Positions 1 to 8,272 of a stretch of 64,000 nucleotides of DNA are shown one piece after another. The stretch spans positions 5,428,501 through 5,492,500 of the forward strand of contig NZ_LR594659.1 of NCBI RefSeq assembly GCF_901827155.1. The letters run 5' to 3'. Position numbers and translations under genes: made by a program. Each line of letters starts with the position of its first letter. The stretch's first letter is position 1. This stretch comes from Variovorax sp. PBL-H6 (GTDB taxonomy: Bacteria; Pseudomonadota; Gammaproteobacteria; Burkholderiales; Burkholderiaceae_C). A model generated the notes under the pieces. It did not search any database. It was given only the letters and a program-made list of their open reading frames with translations, and was not told where the DNA came from.

Positions 1-36
1 GCCGTCGAGCGGCTTCAGTGGATTCGATACGGTCAA
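1..36 (-). CDS. 5' end of a divergent gene, possibly a CaiB/BaiF CoA-transferase (partial)
   Basis: Only the first 12 codons are in the window. Read on the minus strand they give MTVSNPLKPLDG from a TTG start at 36 (a GTG at 39 is the alternative). An AGGAG ribosome binding site at 41-48 sits five bases before the TTG. A 'PLDG' start is common in family III CoA-transferases, which usually continue with 'IRVLDLT', and another such gene lies in the facing operon. The product is inferred from very little sequence; that a gene starts here is the firmer part. Confidence 0.35.
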   Translation of the reverse strand, partial: MTVSNPLKPLDG

Positions 37-39
37 CAC

Positions 40-280
40 GTCTCCTTTGTGGTGCTGTCGTGAAGCGGGCGTGCCGAGCACGGGATCGAAGGGGCGATCG
101 TGGTCGCGTCGTCGCATTGGTGACGCAAAGTGACGCGATCCGAGGGACAACCCGTAGCGCACTGCCTTGCACCTGTTGCGATTCGGGCTGTACCATCGGC
201 TTCAATTCACATACCGGCTGGATAGTATTAAATGGAAATGCCGGTTTGCGCAAGGTGCCCACAACGGAGACGGACTTAGG
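40..280. promoter_or_regulatory. Divergent promoter region
   Basis: This stretch separates the minus-strand gene at the left edge from the plus-strand catabolic operon. It contains a direct repeat of GTGACGC at 120-126 and 130-136, one helical turn apart, which could be a regulator site. A TAGTAT at 223-228 with TTCAAT 16 bases upstream is a weak sigma-70-like candidate for the operon starting at 281. No regulator gene is in view on this side. Confidence 0.3.
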
Positions 281-3200
281 ATGAATGCACGCACGCCGGC
301 AGAATCGCTTCTGCAGATCGACCTCGACGACAAGTACCTGCAGCGCAGCGGGCAGATCTTCATGTCGGGCACGCAGGCCCTGGTCCGGCTGCCGATGGAC
401 CAGCAAAGGCGGGACGAAAGCCATGGCGTGCGCACCGCCGGCTTCATCTCCGGCTATCGCGGCTCACCGCTCGGCCGGTATGACCAGGAGCTGTGGTCGC
501 AGGCGAAGCTGCTGAAGGAGCACCACATCCACTTCCAGCCGGGCGTGAACGAGGACCTTGCGGCGACGGCGGTCTGGGGCTCGCAGTACGTGGGCAGCGT
601 GCCCGGTGCACGCTACGACGGCGTCTTCGGCATCTGGTACGGCAAGGGGCCGGGCGTCGACCGAAGCGGCGACGCCTTCAAGCACGCCAACTCCGCGGGC
701 ACCTCGCGCTTCGGCGGCGTGCTGGCGATCGCGGGCGACGATCACGCGGCGAAGTCATCGACCACCGCGCACCAGTCCGACTACGCGCTGCTGGCCAGCG
801 GCATACCGGTGCTCTATCCCTCCAACGTGCAGGACATCCTCGACTTCGGCCTCCACGGCATCGCCATGAGCCGCCACTCGGGCTGCTGGGTCGCCATGAA
901 GGTGGTGACCGATGTGGTCGAGAGCTCGGGGAGCGTCCAGGTCGGCGAGGAAAGCCCGCGCATCGAGATGCCGCCTTCCTCGCCCCTTCCGGACGGCGTG
1001 AACATCCGCGGCAACGACATCTCGCCCCAGGCGCAGGAGCAGCGGCTCTACGAACACAAGCTGTATGCCGCCCAGGCCTACGCGCGCGCCAACGGCATCG
1101 ACCGCATCGTGGCGGACCATCCTTCCGCGCGCGTGGGCATCATCTCTGCCGGAAAGGCCTTTGCCGATGTGCGGCAGGCGCTGCGCAGCCTCGGCTTGCC
1201 CACCGATGAGGAGGCCGGCGCAGCCGGGCTGCGCGTGCTCAAGGTCGGGCTCGTGTGGCCCCTGGACCCGCAGGTCGTCGAGCGCCTGGCCGAAGGCCTG
1301 GAGACGCTCATCGTGGTCGAGGAGAAGCGCCCGCTCCTCGAACACCAGGTCAAGTCCATCCTGTACGACGCGCCGCTGGCGAGCAAGCCGCGCATCGTCG
1401 GCAAGTTCGACGGCAGCAGCGAGTGGTCGCCGGATCGCGGCGATGCGGTGTTCTCGTCGGTGGGCGAACTCGCACCGCCGCTGATCGCGGAGCGCATCGC
1501 CCGCGTGCTGGGGCTGTCCTACCAGGCACCGGCGAATCCTGAGAGCACCAGGCTCCCGTCGGTCGTCCGCGCCGCCACCTTCTGCTCGGGGTGTCCGCAC
1601 AACACCTCGACCCAATTGCCCGAGGGCAGCCGCGCCTTTGCCGGCATCGGATGCCATGGGATGGTGCTCCTGACCGGCCGCGACCCCTACGGCACCGTCG
1701 GCCAGATGGGCGCGGAAGGTGCAATGTGGGTGGGCCAGGCGCCCTTCACGGACGAGAAGCACATCTTCGCCAACATGGGCGACGGCACCTACTTTCACTC
1801 CGGCTTCCTCGCGATCCGGCAGGCGGTGTCCGCGCATGTGCCGATCACCTACAAGCTGCTGGTCAACGGCTACGTGTCGATGACGGGCGGCCAGCCGATC
1901 GACGGCGAGCTCAGCACCGTGCAGATGGTCAACGAGCTCGTCGCGGAAGGCGTGAAGCGCATCGTTGTCGTGGCCGACGATCCGTCACGCTACGACGCGC
2001 CCTCGATGCAGCTGCCAGCCGGCGTGCCGGTCCGCCACCGCCGGGACCTGGACGCCGTGCAGCGCGAGCTGCGCGAGTATCCCGATGTGTCGGTGCTGTT
2101 GTACGACCAGGTCTGCGCAACCGAGCGCCGGCGGCTGCGCAAGCGCGGCCGCCATGCCGACCCGGACACGCGCACCTTCATCAATGCCGCCGTGTGCGAG
2201 GGCTGCGGCGATTGCAGCGAGAAGAGCGGCTGCCTCTCCGTCGAGCCGCTTGAAACCGAGTTTGGCCGCAAGCGCCGCATCAACCAGTCCACCTGCAACA
2301 AGGACTATTCCTGCGTCGAAGGCTTCTGCCCCAGCTTCGTGACCGTCCGCGGCGGCAGCCTGCGCAAGCGCGCTGCGCCGAAGGGCGGCGATGGCAGCTT
2401 CGGATCGTTGCCGGAGCCCACCCTGCCCGCGATCGACGACGGCTACGCGATCCTGATCACCGGCATCGGCGGCACGGGCGTCATCACGCTCGGCGCCATA
2501 GTGGCCATGGCCGCGCACATCGACGGCCATGCGGCCAGCGCGCTCGACATGACCGGCCTCGCCCAGAAGTACGGTGCCGTGATGTCGCATGTGCGCATTG
2601 CACCCGACGCCACCCGTATCAAGACCGCTCGCCTCGCAAGCGGCGAGGCCGACCTCGTCGTCGGATGCGACCTCATCGTGAGCGCGAGCCCTGATGCGGT
2701 CACGAAGATGGTGCCGGGCCGCACGCGGGTCGCCGTCAACACGGAGGTGTCGCCAACCAGCGCCTTTGCGCGCAACCCCGACTGGAAAGTCGTGCCCGAG
2801 GAGCTCGTCGAGCGCATCGCGCATGCCACCGGCTCCCAGACCGACGGCCTGCCCGCCACGCGCCTTGCGACGGCGCTGATGGGCGATGCCATCGCCGCCA
2901 ACATGATCCTGCTCGGCTACGCCTGGCAGCGCGGCTGGCTGCCGGTGAGCCTGGACGCGCTGGAGCGCGCCATCGTGCTCAACGGCGTCAGCGTGGAGTC
3001 GAGCCAGAAGAGCTTCCTCTGGGGCCGGCGCGCGGCCGTCGACCTGCCGGCGGTCGAATCGCAGGCCCGCCCGAGCAGCGTGGTGAACTTCGTGCCTTCC
3101 CGCACACGCAAGACGCCGGAGCTGATCGCACACCGGGAGGGCGAGCTCGTCAAGTACCAGAACCGCGCCTATGCGGCCCGCTACCGCGCGCTGGTCGACC

Positions 3201-3760
3201 GCGTCGCGCAGGCCGGGCAACCCCTGGAAGGCAGCGAGCGTCTCACTCGCGCCGTCGCCCGCTACTACTACAAGCTCCTGGCGTACAAGGACGAGTTCGA
3301 GGTGGCGCGCCTGTACGCCTCGCCCGAGTTCCGCGAATCGCTCGACGCCGCGTTCGAAGGCGACTTCCGCCTGCACTTCAACATCGGAGCCTGGCCTTTC
3401 GCGACCCGCGATCCGAACACCGGCTTGCCGCGCAAACGCGAACTGGGTCCCTGGGCCTTGACCGCGATGGGTTGGCTGGCGCGCCTGCGCGGCCTGCGCA
3501 ACACGCCGTTCGATCCCTTCCGCCGCAACGACGAGCGCCGCTATGCGCTGCGCGACATCGCCAGCTATGAAGCGGACATCGAGCGCCTGCTCCAAGGGCT
3601 CGATGCCGGGCGCCTGGAGACGGCGGTCGCGATCGCCGAACTGCCGGAGCACATCCGCGGCTACGGCCATGTGCGCGAGCGCCACGCGGATGCAGCGCAG
3701 CAGCGCAAGGAGGCGCTCTGGCAACAGTGGCAGGCGCAGCGCCTGCCGAAGGTGGCCTGA
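281..3760 (+). CDS. Indolepyruvate:ferredoxin oxidoreductase family protein (fused subunits)
   Basis: A 1159-residue enzyme that joins the alpha (thiamine diphosphate) and gamma-type subunits of 2-oxoacid:ferredoxin oxidoreductases in one chain. Such enzymes convert aryl- or branched 2-oxoacids to acyl-CoA and CO2. Cysteines C435 and C438 (CSGCPHN) lie before the diphosphate-binding GDGTYFHSG motif near residue 500. A cysteine-rich stretch at 639-680 (CEGCGDC and following) resembles a ferredoxin iron-sulfur site. The C-terminal third has the GIGGTGV motif of the gamma domain near residue 723. The ATG at 281 is chosen over an earlier in-frame start at 167 because GGAG precedes it and homology begins there. 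It is the first gene of the transport and CoA operon; its substrate is unknown. Confidence 0.88.
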   Translation: MNARTPAESLLQIDLDDKYLQRSGQIFMSGTQALVRLPMDQQRRDESHGVRTAGFISGYRGSPLGRYDQELWSQAKLLKEHHIHFQPGVNEDLAATAVWGSQYVGSVPGARYDGVFGIWYGKGPGVDRSGDAFKHANSAGTSRFGGVLAIAGDDHAAKSSTTAHQSDYALLASGIPVLYPSNVQDILDFGLHGIAMSRHSGCWVAMKVVTDVVESSGSVQVGEESPRIEMPPSSPLPDGVNIRGNDISPQAQEQRLYEHKLYAAQAYARANGIDRIVADHPSARVGIISAGKAFADVRQALRSLGLPTDEEAGAAGLRVLKVGLVWPLDPQVVERLAEGLETLIVVEEKRPLLEHQVKSILYDAPLASKPRIVGKFDGSSEWSPDRGDAVFSSVGELAPPLIAERIARVLGLSYQAPANPESTRLPSVVRAATFCSGCPHNTSTQLPEGSRAFAGIGCHGMVLLTGRDPYGTVGQMGAEGAMWVGQAPFTDEKHIFANMGDGTYFHSGFLAIRQAVSAHVPITYKLLVNGYVSMTGGQPIDGELSTVQMVNELVAEGVKRIVVVADDPSRYDAPSMQLPAGVPVRHRRDLDAVQRELREYPDVSVLLYDQVCATERRRLRKRGRHADPDTRTFINAAVCEGCGDCSEKSGCLSVEPLETEFGRKRRINQSTCNKDYSCVEGFCPSFVTVRGGSLRKRAAPKGGDGSFGSLPEPTLPAIDDGYAILITGIGGTGVITLGAIVAMAAHIDGHAASALDMTGLAQKYGAVMSHVRIAPDATRIKTARLASGEADLVVGCDLIVSASPDAVTKMVPGRTRVAVNTEVSPTSAFARNPDWKVVPEELVERIAHATGSQTDGLPATRLATALMGDAIAANMILLGYAWQRGWLPVSLDALERAIVLNGVSVESSQKSFLWGRRAAVDLPAVESQARPSSVVNFVPSRTRKTPELIAHREGELVKYQNRAYAARYRALVDRVAQAGQPLEGSERLTRAVARYYYKLLAYKDEFEVARLYASPEFRESLDAAFEGDFRLHFNIGAWPFATRDPNTGLPRKRELGPWALTAMGWLARLRGLRNTPFDPFRRNDERRYALRDIASYEADIERLLQGLDAGRLETAVAIAELPEHIRGYGHVRERHADAAQQRKEALWQQWQAQRLPKVA

Positions 3761-3804
3761 AGCGCCCGCGCAACCCTTTCCCCCTGCAATCAACGGAGAC
3801 ACCA

Positions 3805-4839
3805 GTGGCTCAATTCGATCTCGATTCCGCCGTGCAACGCGTGACGGACTACACGCTCGCCCATCCCTACGAACGCGACGTCTGGGAAAAGTCGCCCGCC
3901 ATCACGGGCATCCTGATGTGGAACGACGAAGCCGCGGTGGCGCAGGCGCGGCAGTGGGTCGACCGCATGGTCGACGTCCAGTCCTCGCGAGGCTACCTGG
4001 GCTATGACGAGCGCATCGAGCTGGCCAACGGCCATGCCGCCGTCTTCACGCCGACCGCAGCGCTCTCCACCGCGCTCGCCTTCAACGTTCTCGCCTACTA
4101 CGAACGCGACGGCGACGCCCGCCTGCTGCAGGCAGCCAAGCGCCAGGCGCAGGCCCTGCTCGCCGGTCCCCGCACGCGCAACGGCGGGTTCTGGGTGCGC
4201 AAGGAAGGACCGGAACTGTGGATCGACTTCATCTACATGATGTGCCCGTTCCTCGCCCGCCTCGGCCGTATCGAGCAGAACCCGGCGCTGATCGACGAGG
4301 CGCTCAAACAGATCGACGTCTACGTCCGCCATCTGGTCGATCCCGAACTGCACCTGGCTCGTCATGCCTGGCGCGAGACGCCCGACAGCTACCTGCAATC
4401 GACGTTCTGGTGCCGCGGCAACGGGTGGCTGACCTGCTGTCTCGTCGACACCATCGAGCAGATCGGCACGGACCACGCCGGCGCGGCACGGCTGAAGGAC
4501 CTGGGCCGGCGAGTCTTCGAGGCCATTGCCGCGCACCAGGACCGCTGCGGCTTCTTCCACAACATCCTCGACGACGAGAACGCGAAATTCGAGGCCTCGG
4601 GCACCGTCATGTTCGCCTACAGCGCCGCCAAGGCGGTGAACCAGGGCTGGCTCGACGCCGGCTACATCGAGAAGGCCGAGCGCGCGCTGCGCATCGTCGC
4701 AGGCTCGATCGAAGCCGACGGCGCGATCCCTGGCGTGCAGGTCCCGCCCGGCGGACCTGGCGTGCCCTTCGCGACCACGCTCTACGGCCAGGGCTTTTTC
4801 ATCCAGGCGGCCGCCGAGCTGCGCCACCGCCTGCGCTGA
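3805..4839 (+). CDS. GH88/GH105-like (alpha/alpha)6-barrel hydrolase
   Basis: A 344-residue protein resembling family 105/88 glycosidases, which remove unsaturated uronic acids from pectin or glycosaminoglycan fragments. The 'WIDFIYMM' segment places D141 where the family has its catalytic aspartate, and WCRGNGW at 202-208 is a family hallmark. There is no signal peptide, so it acts in the cytoplasm. The GTG at 3805 is chosen because GGAG lies seven bases upstream; an earlier in-frame start overlaps the previous gene. It sits between the oxidoreductase and a LIV-type transporter, an unusual place for this family, so the operon may use a glycosylated or uronate-linked compound. The exact activity is not settled. 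Confidence 0.75.
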   Translation: MAQFDLDSAVQRVTDYTLAHPYERDVWEKSPAITGILMWNDEAAVAQARQWVDRMVDVQSSRGYLGYDERIELANGHAAVFTPTAALSTALAFNVLAYYERDGDARLLQAAKRQAQALLAGPRTRNGGFWVRKEGPELWIDFIYMMCPFLARLGRIEQNPALIDEALKQIDVYVRHLVDPELHLARHAWRETPDSYLQSTFWCRGNGWLTCCLVDTIEQIGTDHAGAARLKDLGRRVFEAIAAHQDRCGFFHNILDDENAKFEASGTVMFAYSAAKAVNQGWLDAGYIEKAERALRIVAGSIEADGAIPGVQVPPGGPGVPFATTLYGQGFFIQAAAELRHRLR

Positions 4840-4876
4840 CCGGGCCAGGCGCGCACCTTCCGCTCAAGGAGAAGAC

Positions 4877-5728
4877 ATGGTTCTCGAAATCCTGTTCAAC
4901 GGCATCTTTCTCGGTGCCATCTATGCGCTATTCGCGGTGCCGATGAGCGTCATCTGGGTCACCACGGACGTGATCGACGTGTCGATCGGCGCCTACGCGG
5001 TCGTCGCGGGGGTGGTCGTCGCGGCGCTCGGCCTGCCGTGGGGGCCGGTCGTCGGCCTGGCAGCTGCAATGGGGCTCGGCTGCGTGACCGGCTCCGTCTT
5101 TCTCGGCTTCCACGCGCTGCGGCTCATGAAGGACGCGATGCCGATCGTGCTCGCCACGTTCGCCTTCATGCTGCTGGTGGAGTCTGCGATCCTCGTGGTG
5201 GTCGGCACGGACAACCAGTTCGTCGACCGCATGAGTGGACACCTGCAATTCGGCGGCGCGGTGCTGAGCGTGCAGGGCATGTTCAACCTGGCGCTGAGCG
5301 CGGTGCTGATGCTGGCCCTCAGCGTGCTGCTGAAGAAGTCGCCGGCGGGGCTGCGCATGCGAGCGTGCGCGATCTCGTCCAAGGGCGCATCGCTCGTGGG
5401 CATTCCCGTCAAGCGCACGCAATTCCTCACCTTCGTGCTGTGCGCGGGCATCGCAGGCATCGGCGGCGTCCTCGCGGCGATGTCGATCGGCATGACCTAT
5501 GCGAGTGCTTTCACGTTCACGACGATCGCTTTCAGCAGCACCGTCGTGCTCGGCAAGCGCGGCCCGTTGCCCGCCTTCTTCGGCGGCCTCTTCGTGGGCC
5601 TGGCCGAGTCGCTGAGCCAGACCTACCTGCCCAGCGGCTGGGCCCATGCAGTGCCGGCTGCCCTGATCATCGTGATCCTGGCATCGGGACGCCTGCCCAG
5701 TGCGGCCTTCTCCGGAGCACGGCCATGA
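4877..5728 (+). CDS. LIV-type ABC transporter permease (LivH-like)
   Basis: A 283-residue inner-membrane permease of the branched-chain amino acid family, with hydrophobic segments throughout and the usual N-terminal 'LFNGIFLGAIYAL' region. The 'SKGASLVGIPVKRTQFLTF' region near residue 170 is the conserved loop that contacts the ATPase. AAGGAG precedes the ATG. Its stop overlaps the next start (ATGA), so the two permeases are translationally coupled. The neighbours suggest it imports an organic or aromatic acid rather than leucine. Confidence 0.9.
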   Translation: MVLEILFNGIFLGAIYALFAVPMSVIWVTTDVIDVSIGAYAVVAGVVVAALGLPWGPVVGLAAAMGLGCVTGSVFLGFHALRLMKDAMPIVLATFAFMLLVESAILVVVGTDNQFVDRMSGHLQFGGAVLSVQGMFNLALSAVLMLALSVLLKKSPAGLRMRACAISSKGASLVGIPVKRTQFLTFVLCAGIAGIGGVLAAMSIGMTYASAFTFTTIAFSSTVVLGKRGPLPAFFGGLFVGLAESLSQTYLPSGWAHAVPAALIIVILASGRLPSAAFSGARP

Positions 5729-6750
5729 CCCAGAGCACCACCTTTGCCCGCAAGTGGGGCAGCACGGCCGGCGTGCTCGTCGTTTGCTTCTTCGTCGCGA
5801 CGGTCTTCGGGCAGTTCCGCGGATCGGTCTACACCACGTCCACCACGATCGGCATCTATGCGCTGCTCGCACTGCCGCTCGGCCTGCTGTACGGACAGGG
5901 CGGCACCGTATCGCTGGCGCAGGGCGCGTTCGCGGCCATCGGCGGCTACACCACCGCGATCCTGAGCACGCGCTACGGCGTGCCGCCGATGGTGTCGCTG
6001 CTGCCCGCCGTGCTCCTGCCTGCGCTGATCGCTTTCGTCATCTCCAAGCCGATCCTGCGATTGCCGGAGCTCTCGCTGGCACTGGTGACGCTGTCGATCG
6101 GCACCGTGGTCGAGGTCGCGCTGCAGCGCGGGGGCGATTTCACCGGCAGCTTCATCGGCATCAACGGCATTCCCACGCTGCCCTTCATCGGCAACTCGCG
6201 CATCGGTTCGCATTTCGCCGTGTGGGCGCTGGTGCTGCTGCTGGTCATCGGCTACGTGAACTACATGTCGAGCCTGCGCGGCCGCGCGCTGAATGCGATC
6301 CGCACGGACCACCTGCTCGCGCAGGCCATGGGGGTGAGCGTGCCCTTCGACCTCGCCATGATGTTCTCGCTCACCGCCGGAGTCGCCGGCCTGGGCGGAT
6401 GGTTCTACGCACACACGCTGGGCTATGTGGCGCCGGATTCGCTGGCCATCGCGCTGTCGGCCAACGTGCTGTTCATGGTCGTCCTGGGCGGGCGCAAGTC
6501 GGTTCTCGGACCGATCGTCGGCGCGGTGTTCTTCACGCTCGCCAGCGACCTGCTGCCGGGCACCGAGAGCCAGGGCATATTCTTCGGCACCCTGCTGATC
6601 CTGGTGCTTCTGTTCTCGCCCGACGGGCTCCTGAGCCTGCGACCTCTCACATGGCTGCGCAGGCGCGGCGCCTCGCCGGTAGCGCGGCCACCGGGGTCCG
6701 CACCCGACAACACGGCGCGCTCGACGCCTTCCGCGGGGGTGCTGCGATGA
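5725..6750 (+). CDS. LIV-type ABC transporter permease (LivM-like)
   Basis: A 341-residue membrane protein that pairs with the preceding LivH-like permease. It has the glycine-rich 'GQGGTVSLAQGAFAAIGGY' segment typical of LivM proteins around residue 58, and the 'MGVSVPFDLAMMFSLTAG' ATPase-contact loop near residue 210. The ATG at 5725 overlaps the previous stop by four bases, which rules out the longer upstream extension. The last 30 residues are a polar, low-complexity cytoplasmic tail, and its stop overlaps the ATPase start. Confidence 0.9.
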   Translation: MTQSTTFARKWGSTAGVLVVCFFVATVFGQFRGSVYTTSTTIGIYALLALPLGLLYGQGGTVSLAQGAFAAIGGYTTAILSTRYGVPPMVSLLPAVLLPALIAFVISKPILRLPELSLALVTLSIGTVVEVALQRGGDFTGSFIGINGIPTLPFIGNSRIGSHFAVWALVLLLVIGYVNYMSSLRGRALNAIRTDHLLAQAMGVSVPFDLAMMFSLTAGVAGLGGWFYAHTLGYVAPDSLAIALSANVLFMVVLGGRKSVLGPIVGAVFFTLASDLLPGTESQGIFFGTLLILVLLFSPDGLLSLRPLTWLRRRGASPVARPPGSAPDNTARSTPSAGVLR

Positions 6751-7514
6751 GCCTGGATGCCCACGACATCAGCGTCGCCTTCGGCGGTCTGAAGGTCCTC
6801 ACCAAAGTCAGCGTGAAGGTCGAGCGCGGCTCCATCACCGGCCTCGTCGGACCGAATGGCGCGGGCAAGACCACGCTTTTCAACTGCCTGACCGGCGTCG
6901 TGGTGCCGCAGGAGGGCACGGTCGAGATCGAGGGCCAGGACATCTCCTCGCTGCCGCTCGACCGCCGCATCCAGCTCGGCATCTCCCGCACCTTCCAGAC
7001 GCCGCGGCTGGACCTGGATGCGAGCGTGCTCGACGCCGTGATGCTCGGCTTCTACTCGCGCAACAAGCCGTCGCTGGCCGGCAGCTTCTTCTCGACGGCG
7101 GCGCGCCGCCGGCACGAGGGTGGCCTGCGCGAGCAGGCCGAGGCGCTGATCGCGCAATTCGAACTGACCACTGATCCGCACCAGCGCTCCGGCGCGCTCT
7201 CGCTGGGCCGGCAGCGCCTGCTCGAGGTGGCACGCGCCATTGCGAGCGAGCCGCGCTACCTGCTGCTGGACGAGCCGGCCGCCGGTATCGACGAGCACGA
7301 CCGCAGGCTGCTCGCGCGCGCCATCCGCAAGGCCGCCGAACGCAAGGTCGGCGTGCTGCTCGTCGAACACAACGTCGGCTTCGTCGCCGAGCTCAGCGAC
7401 CAGATGCTGGCGCTGGTGCGCGGCGAGGTCGTGGCCGGGGGGTCGCCGCAGCAGGTGGTCAACGATCCCGAAGTCGTCACCGCCTATCTCGGAGGACAGC
7501 ATGTCGCAGCCTGA
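6747..7514 (+). CDS. LIV-type ABC transporter ATP-binding protein (LivG-like)
   Basis: A 255-residue ATPase that powers the two permeases from the cytoplasmic face. Visible are the Walker A motif GPNGAGKTT, the LivG-type Q-loop 'GISRTFQTPRL', a signature that departs from LSGGQ ('LSLGRQRLLEVARAI'), and Walker B 'YLLLDEPAAGID'. It overlaps both neighbours by a few bases. The altered signature is common in LivG proteins. Confidence 0.9.
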   Translation: MSLDAHDISVAFGGLKVLTKVSVKVERGSITGLVGPNGAGKTTLFNCLTGVVVPQEGTVEIEGQDISSLPLDRRIQLGISRTFQTPRLDLDASVLDAVMLGFYSRNKPSLAGSFFSTAARRRHEGGLREQAEALIAQFELTTDPHQRSGALSLGRQRLLEVARAIASEPRYLLLDEPAAGIDEHDRRLLARAIRKAAERKVGVLLVEHNVGFVAELSDQMLALVRGEVVAGGSPQQVVNDPEVVTAYLGGQHVAA

Positions 7515-8256
7515 AACCTTTCCGACCGCGCGCGGCCTCGTTGTCGAAGGCGTCTCGGCGCGCTATGGGAATCTCATGGCCTGCCGCCCGGTCAGCCTGC
7601 AGGTCGATCCCGGGGAACTGGTCGCGCTCATCGGGCCCAACGGCGCGGGCAAGACCAGCCTCATCGGCGCGCTCAACGGGACGGTCGCCGGCAGCGGTTC
7701 CATCGCGCTGGACGGCCAGCGAATCGACGGCCTGCCCGCCTGGCGGCGCGTGGGCACCGGGTTGACCACGGTGCCCGACAACCGCGGGCTCTTCCCATCG
7801 CTCACGGTGGCGGACAACCTGCGCCTCGGCGCGCTGCTGTCCGACCGCGCACGCCGCGGCAAGGCGCTGGAAGACGCCATCGACCTCTTTCCCTTCCTGC
7901 GCACGCGCTGGAACGATGCGGCGGGCGCGCTCAGCGGCGGCCAGCAGCAGATGCTCGCCATTGCCAAGTGCATGGCATGCAGCCCGCGCGTGCTGCTGCT
8001 GGACGAGCCGACGCAAGGGCTCGCGCCGATCATCGTCGACGAACTCGCCGGAGTGCTGCGCAACCTGCGCGCGCGCGGCCTGCCCATCCTGCTGGTCGAG
8101 CAGAACCAGTATCTCGTCGAAGCGGTGGCCGACCGCTTCCTCGTGCTGGTGGGCGGCCAAATCGTCCACTCCGGCCCGCGCGCCGCGCTCGCAGACCGCG
8201 AGCGCATCGCCGGCCTCTATCTACAGCGGCAGGACGCCGCAACACTTTCCCACTGA
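7501..8256 (+). CDS. LIV-type ABC transporter ATP-binding protein (LivF-like)
   Basis: The second ATPase of the importer, 251 residues. It has Walker [10 protein letters not shown], the LivF-type 'VPDNRGLFPSLTVADNL' Q-loop region, signature 'LSGGQQQMLAIAKCMA' and Walker B 'VLLLDEPTQGLAP'. The ATG at 7501 lies inside the end of the previous gene, after a GGAGG site. With LivG, LivH, LivM and the binding protein that follows, the transporter is complete. Confidence 0.9.
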   Translation: MSQPETFPTARGLVVEGVSARYGNLMACRPVSLQVDPGELVALIGPNGAGKTSLIGALNGTVAGSGSIALDGQRIDGLPAWRRVGTGLTTVPDNRGLFPSLTVADNLRLGALLSDRARRGKALEDAIDLFPFLRTRWNDAAGALSGGQQQMLAIAKCMACSPRVLLLDEPTQGLAPIIVDELAGVLRNLRARGLPILLVEQNQYLVEAVADRFLVLVGGQIVHSGPRAALADRERIAGLYLQRQDAATLSH

Positions 8257-8272
8257 CCCACAGGAGACAACC

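Noticed and set aside
1985..3802. Minus-strand open frame of 605 codons inside the oxidoreductase gene
   Set aside because: The composition is rich in Arg, Ala, His and Gly with no motif; it mirrors the well-supported plus-strand gene.
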